DNA from: Zhihengliuella sp. ISTPL4
GTDB lineage: Bacteria; Actinomycetota; Actinomycetes; Actinomycetales; Microbacteriaceae
Direction: 5' to 3'
Length of the DNA stretch: 64,000 nt
Assembly (NCBI RefSeq): GCF_002848265.1
Contig: NZ_CP025422.1
Location: forward strand, 1-64,000
This document shows positions 1 to 9,756 of the stretch, piece after piece. The notes under the pieces were generated by a model. The model worked only from the letters and a program-made list of their open reading frames with translations, made no database searches and was not told the DNA's origin. The translations under genes were made by a program, and so were the position numbers. How positions within the stretch are numbered: the first letter of the stretch is position 1; each line of letters begins with the position of its first letter.

Positions 1-118
1 GTTTCGGCGGCCATAGCGTGAGGGAAACGCCCGGTCACATTCCGAACCCGGAAGCTAAGCCTCACAGCGCCGATGGTACTGCAGGGGGGACCCTGTGGGA
101 GAGTAGGACACCGCCGGA
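1..118 (+). rRNA. rrf: 5S ribosomal RNA
   Basis: The sequence has the conserved 5S core (CCGAACCCGGAAGCTAAGC near 44-62) and the typical GGGAGAGTAGGACACCGCCGGA 3' region, here cited only by position (about 97-118). The first ten bases pair with bases 111-118, closing the terminal helix, so the gene is essentially complete and starts at or next to the window edge. It is most likely the last gene of a 16S-23S-5S operon lying to the left, and a strong terminator follows directly. Confidence 0.95.
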
Positions 119-130
119 CTCCTTTTAGAC

Positions 131-162
131 AAGAAGGCCACCCATCGTTGGGTGGCCTTCTT
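131..162 (+). terminator. Rho-independent terminator of the rRNA operon
   Basis: A perfect 14-bp stem (131-144 with 149-162) closes a 4-base TCGT loop and ends in TTCTT. It sits 12 bases after the 5S RNA. It also lies 22 bases beyond the 3' end of the leftward IclR gene, so it could stop transcription from both sides. Confidence 0.9.
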
Positions 163-184
163 GCGTTAACGCGCACGTCTCGTG

Positions 185-964
185 TCAGCGGGCCAGACGC
201 GCCTCGAGTGTTGCCGCCGTGTCGCGGACCGCGTTCGCCAGCTCGGCCTCGGCACTGTCGTCATCGGCCCAGGTGACAGCCACGGCGGCGACCGGCCAGC
301 CCGCCGCGTCACGCACGACGGCGCCCACCGAGCGCAGACCTTCCGCGACCTCGCCGTCCTCCGTCGCATACCCCCGAGAGCGCACCTCTCGCAGGAGCTC
401 GCGCAGTTCGCCGGGGCGGCGCGGCCCTCGTCCGGTGCGATCGGAGAACGCGGACGCCTCCGGGTACAGTGCCCGCACCTGTTCGCGGGGGAGCGCGGCG
501 AGCATCGCGCGTCCCGTTGCGGTCAGGTGCGCCGGGAGGCGCACGCCCACGTCGGTCACCAGGGCCGGCCGACGCGGCGCTCGCTCCTCGACGATGTAGA
601 GCACGTCGCCGCCGCTCATGACGGCGAGGTGCGCGCTTTCCCCGAGGTGATCGGAGAGCGCGGCCACGAGCGGCCTCCCGAGCCGCGCCAACGGCTGCTG
701 TCGCGCGTAGCCTCCGGCCAGCTCGAAGGCCGACGTTCCGAGCCCCCACCGTCGCTCTTCGCGGAGGTGCAGGACGAAACCGTGGGCGGCGAGCGTGCGC
801 AGCAGGTGATAGACCGTCGAGCGCGGAAGAGCGAGCTCGCGGGCGATCGCGGACGCCGCCACGGGCGCCGGCCGGCCGGCCAGGTAGCTCAGGATGCGCA
901 GGGTCTGCGCGGCGGCGGGTACCTGAACCTCATCGGTCTCGGGGATGTCTGGGATCACAGACAC
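185..964 (-). CDS. IclR-family transcriptional regulator of the hut cluster
   Basis: 259 residues, the usual IclR length. An N-terminal winged helix (about residues 15-80; ARELALPRSTVYHLLRTL is the recognition region) is followed by the IclR effector domain with VMSGGDVLYI and LTATGRAMLA. It is transcribed away from hutH across a 52-base gap, an arrangement typical of a local regulator. By context it probably controls histidine degradation in response to histidine or urocanate. That role is inferred; many Gram-negative hut operons use the GntR-type HutC instead. Confidence 0.85.
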   Translation of the reverse strand: MSVIPDIPETDEVQVPAAAQTLRILSYLAGRPAPVAASAIARELALPRSTVYHLLRTLAAHGFVLHLREERRWGLGTSAFELAGGYARQQPLARLGRPLVAALSDHLGESAHLAVMSGGDVLYIVEERAPRRPALVTDVGVRLPAHLTATGRAMLAALPREQVRALYPEASAFSDRTGRGPRRPGELRELLREVRSRGYATEDGEVAEGLRSVGAVVRDAAGWPVAAVAVTWADDDSAEAELANAVRDTAATLEARLAR

Positions 965-1016
965 AGGTTCCCACGAAGCGCAGCGCGCGTCGACTCAGCG
1001 GGTGTGGAATCAAGAC

Positions 1017-2558
1017 ATGAGTGATCCTGCCCCTGTCCTCGTCGGCGCCGCCCCTCTGTCCGCCGCGGATGTCGTCCGCGTGGTCCGCCATGATGCCCCC
1101 GTTCAGGTGGATCCCGCCGCGCTGGCGACGGTCGCCGAGACCCGCCGCGTGATCGACGGTCTCGCTGCCGACCCGCACCCGCACTACGGGGTGTCCACCG
1201 GCTTCGGCGCGCTGGCGACGACCTTCATCGCCCCGGAGCGGCGCCTGCAGCTGCAGGCGAGTCTCATCCGCTCTCATGCCGCGGGGACCGGCCCCGAGGT
1301 CGAGCGCGAGGTGGTGCGCGGCCTGCAGCTGCTGCGCCTGCAGACCCTCACCTCCGGACGGACGGGCGTTCGTCCCATCGTGGTGGAGACCTACGCCGCT
1401 CTGCTCAACGCGGGCATCGTCCCGGTGGTCCGCGAGTACGGGTCGCTGGGGTGCTCCGGTGACCTCGCCCCGCTGGCGCACATCGCCCTGGCGGCGATGG
1501 GGGAGGGCGAGGTGCGCGATGCCACGGGTTCTCTGGTTCCGGCGGCCGACGCCCTCGCCGCCGTCGGCATCGTCCCGCTCACGCTCGTGGAGAAGGAGGG
1601 GCTGGCCCTCATCAACGGGACGGACGGCATGCTGGGCACTTTGGTGCTCGCCCTCCACGACCTGGAGATGCTGTTACTCACGGCGGACGTCGCGGCGGCG
1701 ATGTCGGTGGAATCACAGCTCGGCACGGACGCGGTGTTCGCCGCCGACCTCATGGCACTCCGTCCGCAGGCGGGGCAGGCGGTGTCCGCCGGTCACCTCC
1801 GTGCGCTCCTCGCCGGGTCGCCGATGGTCGCGAGCCACAAGGGCCCGGAGGACGGCCGCGTCCAGGACGCGTACTCGCTGCGATGCTCGCCGCAGGTGCA
1901 CGGCGCGGCGCGTGACACGCTCGGGCATGCCGCGATGATCGCGGAGCGCGAGCTCTCCAGCGTCATCGACAACCCCATCATCACCCTCGACGGGCGCATC
2001 GAGTCCAACGGCAACTTCCACGGGGCGCCCGTCGCCGCCGTCCTCGACTTCCTGGCGATCTCCATCGCCGACATCGCCTCCGTGTCCGAGCGGCGCACCG
2101 ACCGCGCGCTGGACCCCGCCCGCAGCCATGGTCTCCCGCCGTTCCTCGCGGCGGAAGTCGGGGTCGACTCCGGTCTGATGATCGCGCAGTACGCGGCGGC
2201 CGGCATCGTCTCCGAGCTCAAGCGCCTCGCCGTCCCTGCCTCGGTGGACTCCATCCCGTCCTCGGCGATGCAGGAGGACCACGTCTCGATGGGCTGGGCC
2301 GCGGCACGGAAGCTCCGTCGCGCGATCGACGGGCTCTCTCGCGTCCTCGCGATCGAGATCCTCACCGCCGCTCGTGCGCTGGACCTCCGCGCGCCGCTCG
2401 AAGCGGGACCGGCGACCGGAGCGGTGCGTGACCTCGTCCGCACCGTCGCCGCGGGCCCCGGCCCTGACCGCCACCTCTCGCCCGAGATGGAAGCCGTGAC
2501 CGCCCTCGTCCAGTCGGGTGCCATCGCCCGTGTCGCAAAGGAGCACATGCATGACTGA
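1017..2558 (+). CDS. hutH: Histidine ammonia-lyase
   Basis: 513 residues, normal for the family. Catalyses L-histidine to trans-urocanate plus ammonia, the first step of histidine utilisation, in the cytosol. The MIO prosthetic group forms from a tripeptide in [12 protein letters not shown]; here it is Cys146-Ser147-Gly148 rather than the commoner Ala-Ser-Gly. The motif SSVIDNPI and the C-terminal DLRAPLEAG region also fit. The ATG at 1017 is preferred over an in-frame start at 945, which would overlap the divergent regulator. The 3' end overlaps hutU by 8 bases. Confidence 0.95.
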   Translation: MSDPAPVLVGAAPLSAADVVRVVRHDAPVQVDPAALATVAETRRVIDGLAADPHPHYGVSTGFGALATTFIAPERRLQLQASLIRSHAAGTGPEVEREVVRGLQLLRLQTLTSGRTGVRPIVVETYAALLNAGIVPVVREYGSLGCSGDLAPLAHIALAAMGEGEVRDATGSLVPAADALAAVGIVPLTLVEKEGLALINGTDGMLGTLVLALHDLEMLLLTADVAAAMSVESQLGTDAVFAADLMALRPQAGQAVSAGHLRALLAGSPMVASHKGPEDGRVQDAYSLRCSPQVHGAARDTLGHAAMIAERELSSVIDNPIITLDGRIESNGNFHGAPVAAVLDFLAISIADIASVSERRTDRALDPARSHGLPPFLAAEVGVDSGLMIAQYAAAGIVSELKRLAVPASVDSIPSSAMQEDHVSMGWAAARKLRRAIDGLSRVLAIEILTAARALDLRAPLEAGPATGAVRDLVRTVAAGPGPDRHLSPEMEAVTALVQSGAIARVAKEHMHD

Positions 2559-4209
2559 GGAGAACGCAGCGCGCACGGTACGCGCAGCCCGCGGTGCCGA
2601 GCGCACCGCCAAGAGCTGGGGCGCGGAAGCGGCCAAGCGCATGCTCATGAACAACCTCGATCCCGAGGTCGCCGAGCACCCGGAAGACCTCGTCGTCTAC
2701 GGGGGGACAGGCAAGGCGGCGCGCAGTTGGGCCGCGTACGAGGCGATCGTCCGCACGCTCGACGAGCTGGAGCCGGATGAGACGCTGCTCGTGCAGTCCG
2801 GGAAGCCGGTGGGCGTGTTCCGCACCCACGAGTGGGCGCCGCGCGTGCTCATCGCCAACTCGAACCTCGTGGGCGATTGGGCGACCTGGCCGGAGTTCCG
2901 CCGCCTGGAGGATCTGGGGCTGACGATGTACGGCCAGATGACGGCCGGCTCCTGGATCTACATCGGCACGCAGGGCATCCTGCAGGGGACGTACGAGACC
3001 TTCGCCGCCGTGGCACGGTCGCTCGGAAAGGACTCCCTGCGCGGGACGCTGACGCTGACCGCCGGTGCCGGCGGGATGGGCGGGGCGCAGCCCCTCGCCG
3101 TGACCCTCAACGAGGGCGCGGTCCTCATCGTGGACGTCGACGAGACGCGGCTGGCGCGCCGCGTCGAGCACCGGTACCTCGACGAGTACACCACCGACCT
3201 CGACGCGGCGGTGGCCAGGGTGGTCGCGGCGAAGGACGCCGGTCATGCCCTCTCGGTCGGCGTCGTCGGGAACGCGGCCGAGATCTTCCCCGAGCTTCGC
3301 CGTCGCGGGGTGCCGATCGACGTCGTGACCGACCAGACCAGCGCCCATGACCCACTCGCCTACCTGCCGATCGGCATCGACGTCGCCCGCTGGAAGGAGG
3401 AGGCGGCGCGCGACCCCGAGGGATTCACCCGGCGGTCCCGTGAGTCCATGGCGGCCCACGTCGCCGCGATGGTCGACTTCCAGGACGCGGGCGCGGCGGT
3501 GTTCGACTACGGCAACTCGATCCGGGCCGAAGCACAGCTCGGCGGGTTCGACCGAGCGTTCGCATTCCCCGGCTTCGTCCCGGCGTACATCCGACCGCAG
3601 TTCGAGGAGGGACGAGGACCGTTCCGCTGGGTGGCGCTGTCCGGAGACCCGGAGGACATCTTCAAGACGGACCGCGCGATCGCCGAGCTGTTCCCCGAGG
3701 ACGCGGCGCTTCACCGGTGGCTCGACAAGGCGGGATCGGCCGTCCACTTCGAAGGGCTGCCGGCGCGCATCTGCTGGCTCGGCTACCAGGAGCGGCACCT
3801 CGCCGGACTGAAGTTCAACGAGATGGTCGCCTCGGGAGAGCTGTCCGCGCCGATCGTCATCGGCCGTGACCACCTCGACTCCGGCTCCGTCGCGTCCCCG
3901 TACCGGGAGACCGAGGCCATGAAGGACGGATCCGACGCGATCGCCGACTGGCCACTGCTCAACGCCCTCCTCAACACGGCCTCCGGCGCCTCGTGGGTGT
4001 CGCTGCACCACGGCGGCGGCGTGGGGATCGGCCGCTCGATTCACGCCGGGCAGGTGACGGTGGCGGACGGCACCGCCCTCGCCGCGGAGAAACTGGCCCG
4101 CGTGCTGACGAACGACCCCGGAACCGGGGTCATGCGGCATGTGGATGCCGGCTACGAGCACGCCAAGGAGGTCGCGCGCGACCGCGGACTGAAGGTGCCG
4201 ATGCTGTGA
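2551..4209 (+). CDS. hutU: Urocanate hydratase (urocanase)
   Basis: 552 residues, full length. Converts urocanate to imidazolone propionate using tightly bound NAD+. Family hallmarks are visible: GTGKAARSW near the N terminus, [29 protein letters not shown] (NAD binding) and DQTSAHDPL. The ATG at 2551 lies inside the last codons of hutH and has AAGGAG 7 bases upstream, which indicates translational coupling. hutI follows with a GTGA overlap. Confidence 0.96.
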   Translation: MTEENAARTVRAARGAERTAKSWGAEAAKRMLMNNLDPEVAEHPEDLVVYGGTGKAARSWAAYEAIVRTLDELEPDETLLVQSGKPVGVFRTHEWAPRVLIANSNLVGDWATWPEFRRLEDLGLTMYGQMTAGSWIYIGTQGILQGTYETFAAVARSLGKDSLRGTLTLTAGAGGMGGAQPLAVTLNEGAVLIVDVDETRLARRVEHRYLDEYTTDLDAAVARVVAAKDAGHALSVGVVGNAAEIFPELRRRGVPIDVVTDQTSAHDPLAYLPIGIDVARWKEEAARDPEGFTRRSRESMAAHVAAMVDFQDAGAAVFDYGNSIRAEAQLGGFDRAFAFPGFVPAYIRPQFEEGRGPFRWVALSGDPEDIFKTDRAIAELFPEDAALHRWLDKAGSAVHFEGLPARICWLGYQERHLAGLKFNEMVASGELSAPIVIGRDHLDSGSVASPYRETEAMKDGSDAIADWPLLNALLNTASGASWVSLHHGGGVGIGRSIHAGQVTVADGTALAAEKLARVLTNDPGTGVMRHVDAGYEHAKEVARDRGLKVPML

Positions 4210-5372
4210 CGACGACGCTCATCTCCGGGATCGGAGAACTGACAACGAACGTCGCCGTCGACGCGGATCCGACCGGCACGCTCCGGGATGGGGCCGTGCT
4301 GATCGACGGCGAGCGGATCGTGTGGGTGGGCTCGTCCGCTGTGGCGCCTGCGGCCGACGAGATCGTCGACGCCCAGGGGCGGGCCGTGATCCCCGGATTC
4401 GTCGACAGCCACAGCCACCTCGTCTTCGCCGGCGACCGGGCCGCGGAGTTCGAGGCACGCATGGCCGGACAGCGGTACGCCGCGGGCGGCATCCGCTCGA
4501 CGGTCCAGGCGACGCGCGCGGCGAGCGACGACGAGCTGCGGACCCGGCTGCACGGGTTCATCCAGGAGCTGCAGCAGCAGGGCACCACCACGGTCGAGAT
4601 CAAGAGCGGGTACGGTCTCTCTGTCGCGGAGGAGGAGCGCCTCGTGCGGCTCGCCGCCGAAGTGACGTCGGAGGTCACGTTCCTCGGTGCGCACGTCGTT
4701 CCGGTCGAGTACGCCGACGATCCCGATGGCTATGTCGACCTCGTCGTCGGGCCCATGCTCGACGCCTGCGCTCCGCACTCCCGGTGGATCGACGTATTCT
4801 GCGAGACCGGCGCCTTCTCGGTGGCGCAGTCACGGCGGATCCTCGAGGCCGGCATCGCCCGGGGGCTCGCACCTCGGGTGCATGCGAGCCAGCTCGGGCC
4901 GGGCGACGGCGTGCGGCTGGCGATCGAGCTGGGGGCGGCCTCGGTGGACCACGGCACCTACCTCACCGACGCGGACATCGCCGCGCTCGCCGCGTCGGAC
5001 ACGGTGCTCACGCTGCTGCCCGGAGTCGAGTTCTCCACGCGTCAGCCCTATCCGGACGCCCGCCGGCTCGTGGACGCAGGGGTGACCGTGGCGCTCGCGT
5101 GCGACACGAACCCCGGGTCGAGCTTCACGTCGTCCATGGCCTTCTGCATCGCCATCGCCGTGCGCGACATGGGCATGACACCCGCCGAGGCGGTCTGGGC
5201 CGCCACAGCGGGTGGGGCACTGGCGCTCCGGCGCGACGACATCGGCCGGATCGCGCCTGGGGCGCGCGCCGATCTCGTACTGCTCGATGCCCCCACCCGG
5301 GTGCACCTCGCGTACCGGCCGGGGGTGCCGCTGGTGCAGCGCGTCTGGAAGGACGGCCGCGCGGTCGTGTGA
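4206..5372 (+). CDS. hutI: Imidazolonepropionase
   Basis: 388 residues, slightly short but complete. This amidohydrolase-superfamily metalloenzyme opens 4-imidazolone-5-propionate to N-formimidoyl-L-glutamate. Metal-binding [10 protein letters not shown] is present near residue 65, followed by [25 protein letters not shown] and ACDTNPGSS. The GTG start at 4206 overlaps the hutU stop (GTGA). hutHUI thus form one tightly coupled transcript, and the fourth enzyme gene, hutG, converges from the other strand. Confidence 0.94.
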   Translation: MTTTLISGIGELTTNVAVDADPTGTLRDGAVLIDGERIVWVGSSAVAPAADEIVDAQGRAVIPGFVDSHSHLVFAGDRAAEFEARMAGQRYAAGGIRSTVQATRAASDDELRTRLHGFIQELQQQGTTTVEIKSGYGLSVAEEERLVRLAAEVTSEVTFLGAHVVPVEYADDPDGYVDLVVGPMLDACAPHSRWIDVFCETGAFSVAQSRRILEAGIARGLAPRVHASQLGPGDGVRLAIELGAASVDHGTYLTDADIAALAASDTVLTLLPGVEFSTRQPYPDARRLVDAGVTVALACDTNPGSSFTSSMAFCIAIAVRDMGMTPAEAVWAATAGGALALRRDDIGRIAPGARADLVLLDAPTRVHLAYRPGVPLVQRVWKDGRAVV

Positions 5373-5395
5373 CCGTCTCCGTCCTGCGTGCCTGC

Positions 5396-5449
5396 GCGGG
5401 ATCGAAACCGCCCTTTCCCGGTCTCCCCGGGGCGCGTTCTCGATCCCGC
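5396..5449. other. Inverted repeat between convergent hutI and hutG
   Basis: Ten-base arms GCGGGATCGA (5396-5405) and TCGATCCCGC (5440-5449) enclose a 34-base loop in the 130-base gap between the convergent genes. No T tract follows in either direction, so a bidirectional terminator role is only possible. Nothing else is recognisable in this gap. Confidence 0.35.
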
Positions 5450-5502
5450 AGCAAGGGGGCCGCGGGAACGGAACCGTCAGCCCGGGAACGGCTGCGCTGG
5501 GC

Positions 5503-6417
5503 CTATCGCGCGGCGCGGCCGGCGAGCAGCTCGAGCACGCAGAGGGCCGCGAGTCGCACGGTGCGACCGTCCTCGGCATCCGCTGTCGCATCGACTTCGG
5601 CGATGTCGGCGCTGACCACCCGCGGATCAGTGGCCACCGCGCGGGCGAGGGCGCGCAGCTCCCACGCCGCCAGGCCCCCGGGGACGCTGGCCGGGCACCC
5701 CGGAGCGACCGCACGGTCGCACACGTCCACGTCGATGTCGAGGTGCACGCGGGGCCCGTCGCCCGCCCCCGCGATCTCGACAGCCTCGGCCACGACATCG
5801 GCGATCCCCCGACGGCGCACGTCGTCGAGCGTGATGACCCTGATGCCCCAGTCCGTCGCGCGGCGGGCGTAGGCGGCGGAGTTCGCGAAGTCGGCGAGGC
5901 CGATCTGCACGATGCGGGTGGGGTCGATGGGGGCGGTCGGGATGCCCGCCGCAGCCGGGGCGTCCTCGACGAGTCGCCGCACCGGCGTGCCGTTGGAGAT
6001 GCCGTCGCGCAGGTCGAAGTGGGCGTCGAACGTGATCAGGCCCGTCGCCTCCGCGCCGAGGGCGACCGGGTAGGTGAGGGAGTTGTCGCCGCCCAGAGCG
6101 ATGACGAGGTCCGACGCTCCCGCGAGCTCCCGGACCCGCTCGATCGTCCGCGCCTCTCCCGCATCGCCGTCCGGCTCCCGCACGTCCCCGCCGTCCGCGA
6201 TGCGGAGCACCTCGTCCAGGTCGATCGTCGGCGGGCCGAGGACCGTCGTGCCGTAGCGGGGGAGCGCCGCGCGGATCGCGGCCGGCGTCGCGTGTGCTCC
6301 CGTCGGGGACAACGAGGTGCGCCAGGTCGGGACACCGAGGAGCACGGCGTCCGCCGCCCCTTCGAAAGCGGGCCAGGCGCCGGCACGCGGCCAGAGCGGA
6401 TCGTGGGACAGTGCCAT
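5503..6417 (-). CDS. hutG: Formimidoylglutamase (arginase/agmatinase-fold ureohydrolase)
   Basis: 304 residues with the ureohydrolase fold. DAHFD (second metal motif) and HLDIDVDVCD (third metal motif) are intact. The first motif reads GGDNSLTYP, so the usual first metal-ligand His of GGDH is Asn. By position beside hutHUI it should cleave N-formimidoyl-L-glutamate to glutamate and formamide, completing histidine breakdown. It lies 1 base downstream of a DUF445 gene and is probably co-transcribed with it, not with hutHUI. An agmatinase-like role is the alternative. Confidence 0.8.
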   Translation of the reverse strand: MALSHDPLWPRAGAWPAFEGAADAVLLGVPTWRTSLSPTGAHATPAAIRAALPRYGTTVLGPPTIDLDEVLRIADGGDVREPDGDAGEARTIERVRELAGASDLVIALGGDNSLTYPVALGAEATGLITFDAHFDLRDGISNGTPVRRLVEDAPAAAGIPTAPIDPTRIVQIGLADFANSAAYARRATDWGIRVITLDDVRRRGIADVVAEAVEIAGAGDGPRVHLDIDVDVCDRAVAPGCPASVPGGLAAWELRALARAVATDPRVVSADIAEVDATADAEDGRTVRLAALCVLELLAGRAAR

Positions 6418-6418
6418 G

Positions 6419-7696
6419 TCAGACTCCCGGGATCAGGGCGTGGGCGACGGTGAAGATCGCGAGGCCGGCGAGGGCGCCGACGACGGTGCCGTTCAGGCGG
6501 ATGTACTGCAGGTCGCGGCCGACCATGAGCTCGATCTTCTCCGTGGTCTCCGCGGGATCCCAGCGCTCGACCGTGTCGGTGATGATCGAGGCGATGTCGT
6601 GGCGGTACCGGTCGACGAGGAAGACGGCCGCATCGGAGACCCACGTGTCGACCCGTCGCTGCAGAGCCGCGTCGGTCGTGAGTCGCTCGCCGACCTCCTG
6701 CAGGGCCTGGACGGCGCGGCGCCGCAGGCCGCTCTCCGGATCGGCGAGGGAGATGAGAAGGCCGTTCTTGGCGGTGTTCCATGCCTCCGCCGCGAGGGCG
6801 CCGACGCGAGGGCTGTCGAAGAGCGCGGCCTTGGCGTTCTCCAGCTTCTCGCGCGTCGCAGGGTCGTTCTGCAGAGCATCCGCGAGGCGGGACAGGTACC
6901 CGTCGATCGCGAGGCGGGCCGGGTGCCCCGGGTCGGCCTGCACGGCGCGGACGAACTTGACCGCCTCGTTGTACACGGTGTCGTCGATGAGGCGGTGCGC
7001 GACCTTCGGCATCCACCCGGGGAGGCGCCGCGAGACGAGCCCGGCGAAGGAGGAGGCGTTCGCGTCCAGCCAGCGGCCGATGCTGTCCACCGCGAGGTCG
7101 ACGGCGCCGTGGTGCGCTTCCGCGTCCACGATCTTCTCCAGCCATGCTCCGGCGGGCGGTCCCCACTCCGGTGCGACGAGGTGCTCCCGGGCGAGGTCGG
7201 CGAGGAGGTCGCGCACGTCATCGTCGCTCAGCGCGTTCAGCACGGCCGTCGCGATCGTCGCGCCCTCGGCCGCCACACGCTCGGCGTGCGGGGTCTCGCG
7301 GAGCCATTCGCCGGCGCGGAGGGCGATCGCGGTGGTGGTGAGCTTGGTCCGCACGACATCGGCGGCGAGGAAGTTCGTCTCCACGAACTCGCCCAGCGTG
7401 CGGCCGATCTCGTCCTTGCGGTTGGGGATGATCGCCGTGTGCGGGATGGGGAGGCCGAGCGGTCGGCGGAACAGCGCCGTCACCGCGAACCAGTCCGCCA
7501 GCGCGCCGACCATCCCGCCCTCCGCCGCGGCTCGGACGTAGGCGAGCCAGCCGACGCGCTCCTGGAACGCGAACGCGACGATGAAGGCGACCGCCATGAA
7601 GATCAGTGCGCCGAGCGCGACGGCCTTCATCCGCCGCAGCGCGCGTCGGCGATCCTGGTCGGCCAGGGACAGCAGCGTCGTGGGTGTTCGCGGCAT
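6419..7696 (-). CDS. DUF445 family membrane-associated protein
   Basis: 425 residues matching the DUF445 (YjiN-like) pattern. There is an N-terminal transmembrane helix (about residues 27-45, LGALIFMAVAFIVAFAF) followed by the signature GGMVGALADWFAVTALFRRPLGLPIPHTAIIP, cited here by position (about residues 60-91). A long helical middle region and a C-terminal hydrophobic helix follow. The molecular function of the family is not established. It sits immediately upstream of hutG on the same strand, and its start is divergent to the CsoR-like gene, sharing a 36-base promoter gap. Confidence 0.85.
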   Translation of the reverse strand: MPRTPTTLLSLADQDRRRALRRMKAVALGALIFMAVAFIVAFAFQERVGWLAYVRAAAEGGMVGALADWFAVTALFRRPLGLPIPHTAIIPNRKDEIGRTLGEFVETNFLAADVVRTKLTTTAIALRAGEWLRETPHAERVAAEGATIATAVLNALSDDDVRDLLADLAREHLVAPEWGPPAGAWLEKIVDAEAHHGAVDLAVDSIGRWLDANASSFAGLVSRRLPGWMPKVAHRLIDDTVYNEAVKFVRAVQADPGHPARLAIDGYLSRLADALQNDPATREKLENAKAALFDSPRVGALAAEAWNTAKNGLLISLADPESGLRRRAVQALQEVGERLTTDAALQRRVDTWVSDAAVFLVDRYRHDIASIITDTVERWDPAETTEKIELMVGRDLQYIRLNGTVVGALAGLAIFTVAHALIPGV

Positions 7697-7732
7697 GACG
7701 TCATCCTTTCACGGGGCGAGTACCCTCGATAC

Positions 7733-8005
7733 GTGATCGAAGACATCAAGAAGCGCGCCCTGCATCGCACGAGCATCCTCGAGGGTCAGATGCGCGGCGT
7801 CGCGCGGATGATCGAGAACGAGGAGTACTGCATGGACATCATCACGCAGTCCCGCGCCATCCAGCGCTCTCTGGAGTCGCTCAACCGCTTGCTGCTGGAG
7901 AATCACCTGCGCACCCACGTCACCCATATGTTCGAGGACGGGGGCGAGGAGCGCGACAAGGCCGTCGGCGAGCTCCTCAAGGCGTTCGACTTCGACCGGA
8001 AGTAG
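7733..8005 (+). CDS. CsoR/RcnR/FrmR-family repressor
   Basis: 90 residues, all-helical, DUF156-type. The GTG start at 7733 gives VIEDIKKRAL followed by the conserved RLxRIEGQ-like region HRTSILEGQMRG. Sensor ligands are Cys33, His58 and His62 (C-x24-H-x3-H). CsoR Cu(I) sensors have Cys at the last position. The C-H-H pattern is closer to RcnR-type nickel/cobalt sensors, or to formaldehyde-sensing relatives. No efflux pump or sulfur gene lies beside it, so the target may be remote or its own promoter. It diverges from the DUF445 gene. Confidence 0.85.
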   Translation: MIEDIKKRALHRTSILEGQMRGVARMIENEEYCMDIITQSRAIQRSLESLNRLLLENHLRTHVTHMFEDGGEERDKAVGELLKAFDFDRK

Positions 8006-8014
8006 GGACGCCAC

Positions 8015-8042
8015 AGCGCCCCGCCGTCGTGGGCGGGACGCT
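8015..8042. terminator. Stem-loop between convergent genes
   Basis: AGCG/CGCT and CCCGCC/GGCGGG arms pair across one mismatch, with a 6-base loop, inside the 48-base gap between the CsoR-like gene and the leftward permease gene. GC-rich with no U tract; it could serve both strands. Confidence 0.5.
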
Positions 8043-8053
8043 GCGGCCGTTCG

Positions 8054-9601
8054 TCAGCGTCCGCTGTCGAACACTTCGCCCTCCATCGCGTCGTACCCCT
8101 CGGCCTGCGGATCTCCGTGCGCGCCGCCCGAGATGGCGTACTCCTCTTCGGGCGACAGCACCAGCCGGTGGCGGAAGAACAGCCCGAATCCGAGCAGGAT
8201 CACCACATAGACGACGGCGATGGCGATGATCGCAGGCCCGAAGGTCGGATTCAGCAGGAACCCGACGAAGATGAGCGCGGCGATGACCAGCGCGAGCACG
8301 GCGCCGGGGACGCCCCACGGGCTGCGGTAGGGGCGATTCGCGGAAGGGTACTTCTTCCGCAGGATCATGAACGCGATCAGCTGCAGACCGTACGCCAGCA
8401 CGGCGCCCCAGACGGCGATGTTGAGCACGATCGCTCCGGCCACGGAGCCGGCGCCCTCGGCATCGACGGCCGCCAGCACGTCAAGGACGATGAGCGCGAC
8501 GAAGCCGATGGCCGCGCCGATCACGAGTGCGACCCAGGGCGTCTGGCGCTTCCCGGTCAGCGAGAGGAACCGCGGGTAGTAGCCGGCGCGGGACAGGGAA
8601 TACATGTTGCGGCCGTACGCGAACATGATGCCCTGAAGCGAGGCGAGCAGACCGATCAGGGCGAACAGCGCGAGGACAGCGGCGAGCTGATCGCCGACGA
8701 TCGCGCGGAATCCGTCGAGGAGCGGTTCGCCGGCGGTGCCGGTCGCCTCGGCACCGATCACTCCGGTGTTCAGGAACAGCACGAGCAGGCCGGTGACGAT
8801 GAGCGTGCCGCGGGCCCAGAACCCCGCCTTCGGGATGTCGCGTGTCGGGTTGTGCGATTCCTCGGCGGCGAGCGGCAGCTCCTCGATGCCGAGGAAGAAC
8901 CACATGGCGAAGGGGAGGGCGAACAGGATCGGCAGGACGCCGTGCGGCAGGAACTCCGTCTGGCCGGGGTCGGGGGCGATGTCCCACAGCGCGTCCCAGC
9001 TGAACGCCCCGGAGAAGATCGCCATCGCGGAGAACACCAGGATGATGCCGATCGAGATGATCGAGACGATGATCGCGAAACGGAAGGAGATCGCTGCCCC
9101 CGCGGAGTTGAGCGCGATGAAGACGATGTACAGGATGAGGTACCAGATCCATCCCGGGAGCTCCAGCCCGAGCAGCTCGCTCGTGATGCCGTTCGCGTAG
9201 GACGCGGAGAAGTAGACGATCACCGCCGTCGTCGCCACGTACTCGATGGTCTCTGCTGCGCCGGTGACCAGGCCACCCCAGGGCCCCATCGCCGATCGCG
9301 CGAACGAGTACGCGCCGCCCGTGTGCGGCATCATGGCGGCCATCTCGCCGATGGCGAAGATCATGCCGTAGTACATCAGCACGAGGATGACGAAGGCGAT
9401 CAGCATGCCGCCGAACCCGGCGAAGTCGATGCCGAAGTTCCAGCCGGAGAAGTCTCCGGAGATGACGGCCGCGACGGCGAGGCCCCACAGGCCCCAGACG
9501 CCCGCCGATCGCTTCAGCGTCCGTTTCTCGAAGTAGTCGTTTCCGGCTCGTGTATAGGTCGCTCCGGCGACCTTGCGGGATTCCCTGCTCTGCCCAGACA
9601 T
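8054..9601 (-). CDS. Ethanolamine permease-type APC transporter
   Basis: 515 residues with about 12 hydrophobic segments of the amino acid-polyamine-organocation family. The N-terminal region contains ISGDFSGWNFG, a signature of ethanolamine permeases, and MMPHTGGAYSFARSAMGPWGG. It sits in the cytoplasmic membrane and is expected to import ethanolamine or a related primary amine. The ATG at 9601 has GGAG upstream. It is divergent from the glutamine-synthetase-like gene and presumably co-regulated with it. Confidence 0.85.
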   Translation of the reverse strand: MSGQSRESRKVAGATYTRAGNDYFEKRTLKRSAGVWGLWGLAVAAVISGDFSGWNFGIDFAGFGGMLIAFVILVLMYYGMIFAIGEMAAMMPHTGGAYSFARSAMGPWGGLVTGAAETIEYVATTAVIVYFSASYANGITSELLGLELPGWIWYLILYIVFIALNSAGAAISFRFAIIVSIISIGIILVFSAMAIFSGAFSWDALWDIAPDPGQTEFLPHGVLPILFALPFAMWFFLGIEELPLAAEESHNPTRDIPKAGFWARGTLIVTGLLVLFLNTGVIGAEATGTAGEPLLDGFRAIVGDQLAAVLALFALIGLLASLQGIMFAYGRNMYSLSRAGYYPRFLSLTGKRQTPWVALVIGAAIGFVALIVLDVLAAVDAEGAGSVAGAIVLNIAVWGAVLAYGLQLIAFMILRKKYPSANRPYRSPWGVPGAVLALVIAALIFVGFLLNPTFGPAIIAIAVVYVVILLGFGLFFRHRLVLSPEEEYAISGGAHGDPQAEGYDAMEGEVFDSGR

Positions 9602-9756
9602 CCGCTCTCCGTTCCCACGCTCGTAGGCGCCGGGTGCACCTTGGGCATGATTGTGACAGTCAATGGTGGTTTCGTCTACCTTTAAACCGCGCAGTGCCCT
9701 ACTCTGAGGGCGGAGCCGGTCGGAGATCGGTTCACCACGACGACGGGAGCGAGAAG
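9602..9756. promoter_or_regulatory. Divergent promoter region of the amine cluster
   Basis: This 155-base AT-richer gap separates the permease and ligase genes. The pseudo-palindrome TTGTGACAGTCAA (9651-9663) and the imperfect pair GGTTTCGTCTACC (9668-9680) are plausible sites for the downstream FadR-type regulator. TTGACT read on the minus strand (9658-9663) could be a -35 element. Assignments are tentative. Confidence 0.4.
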
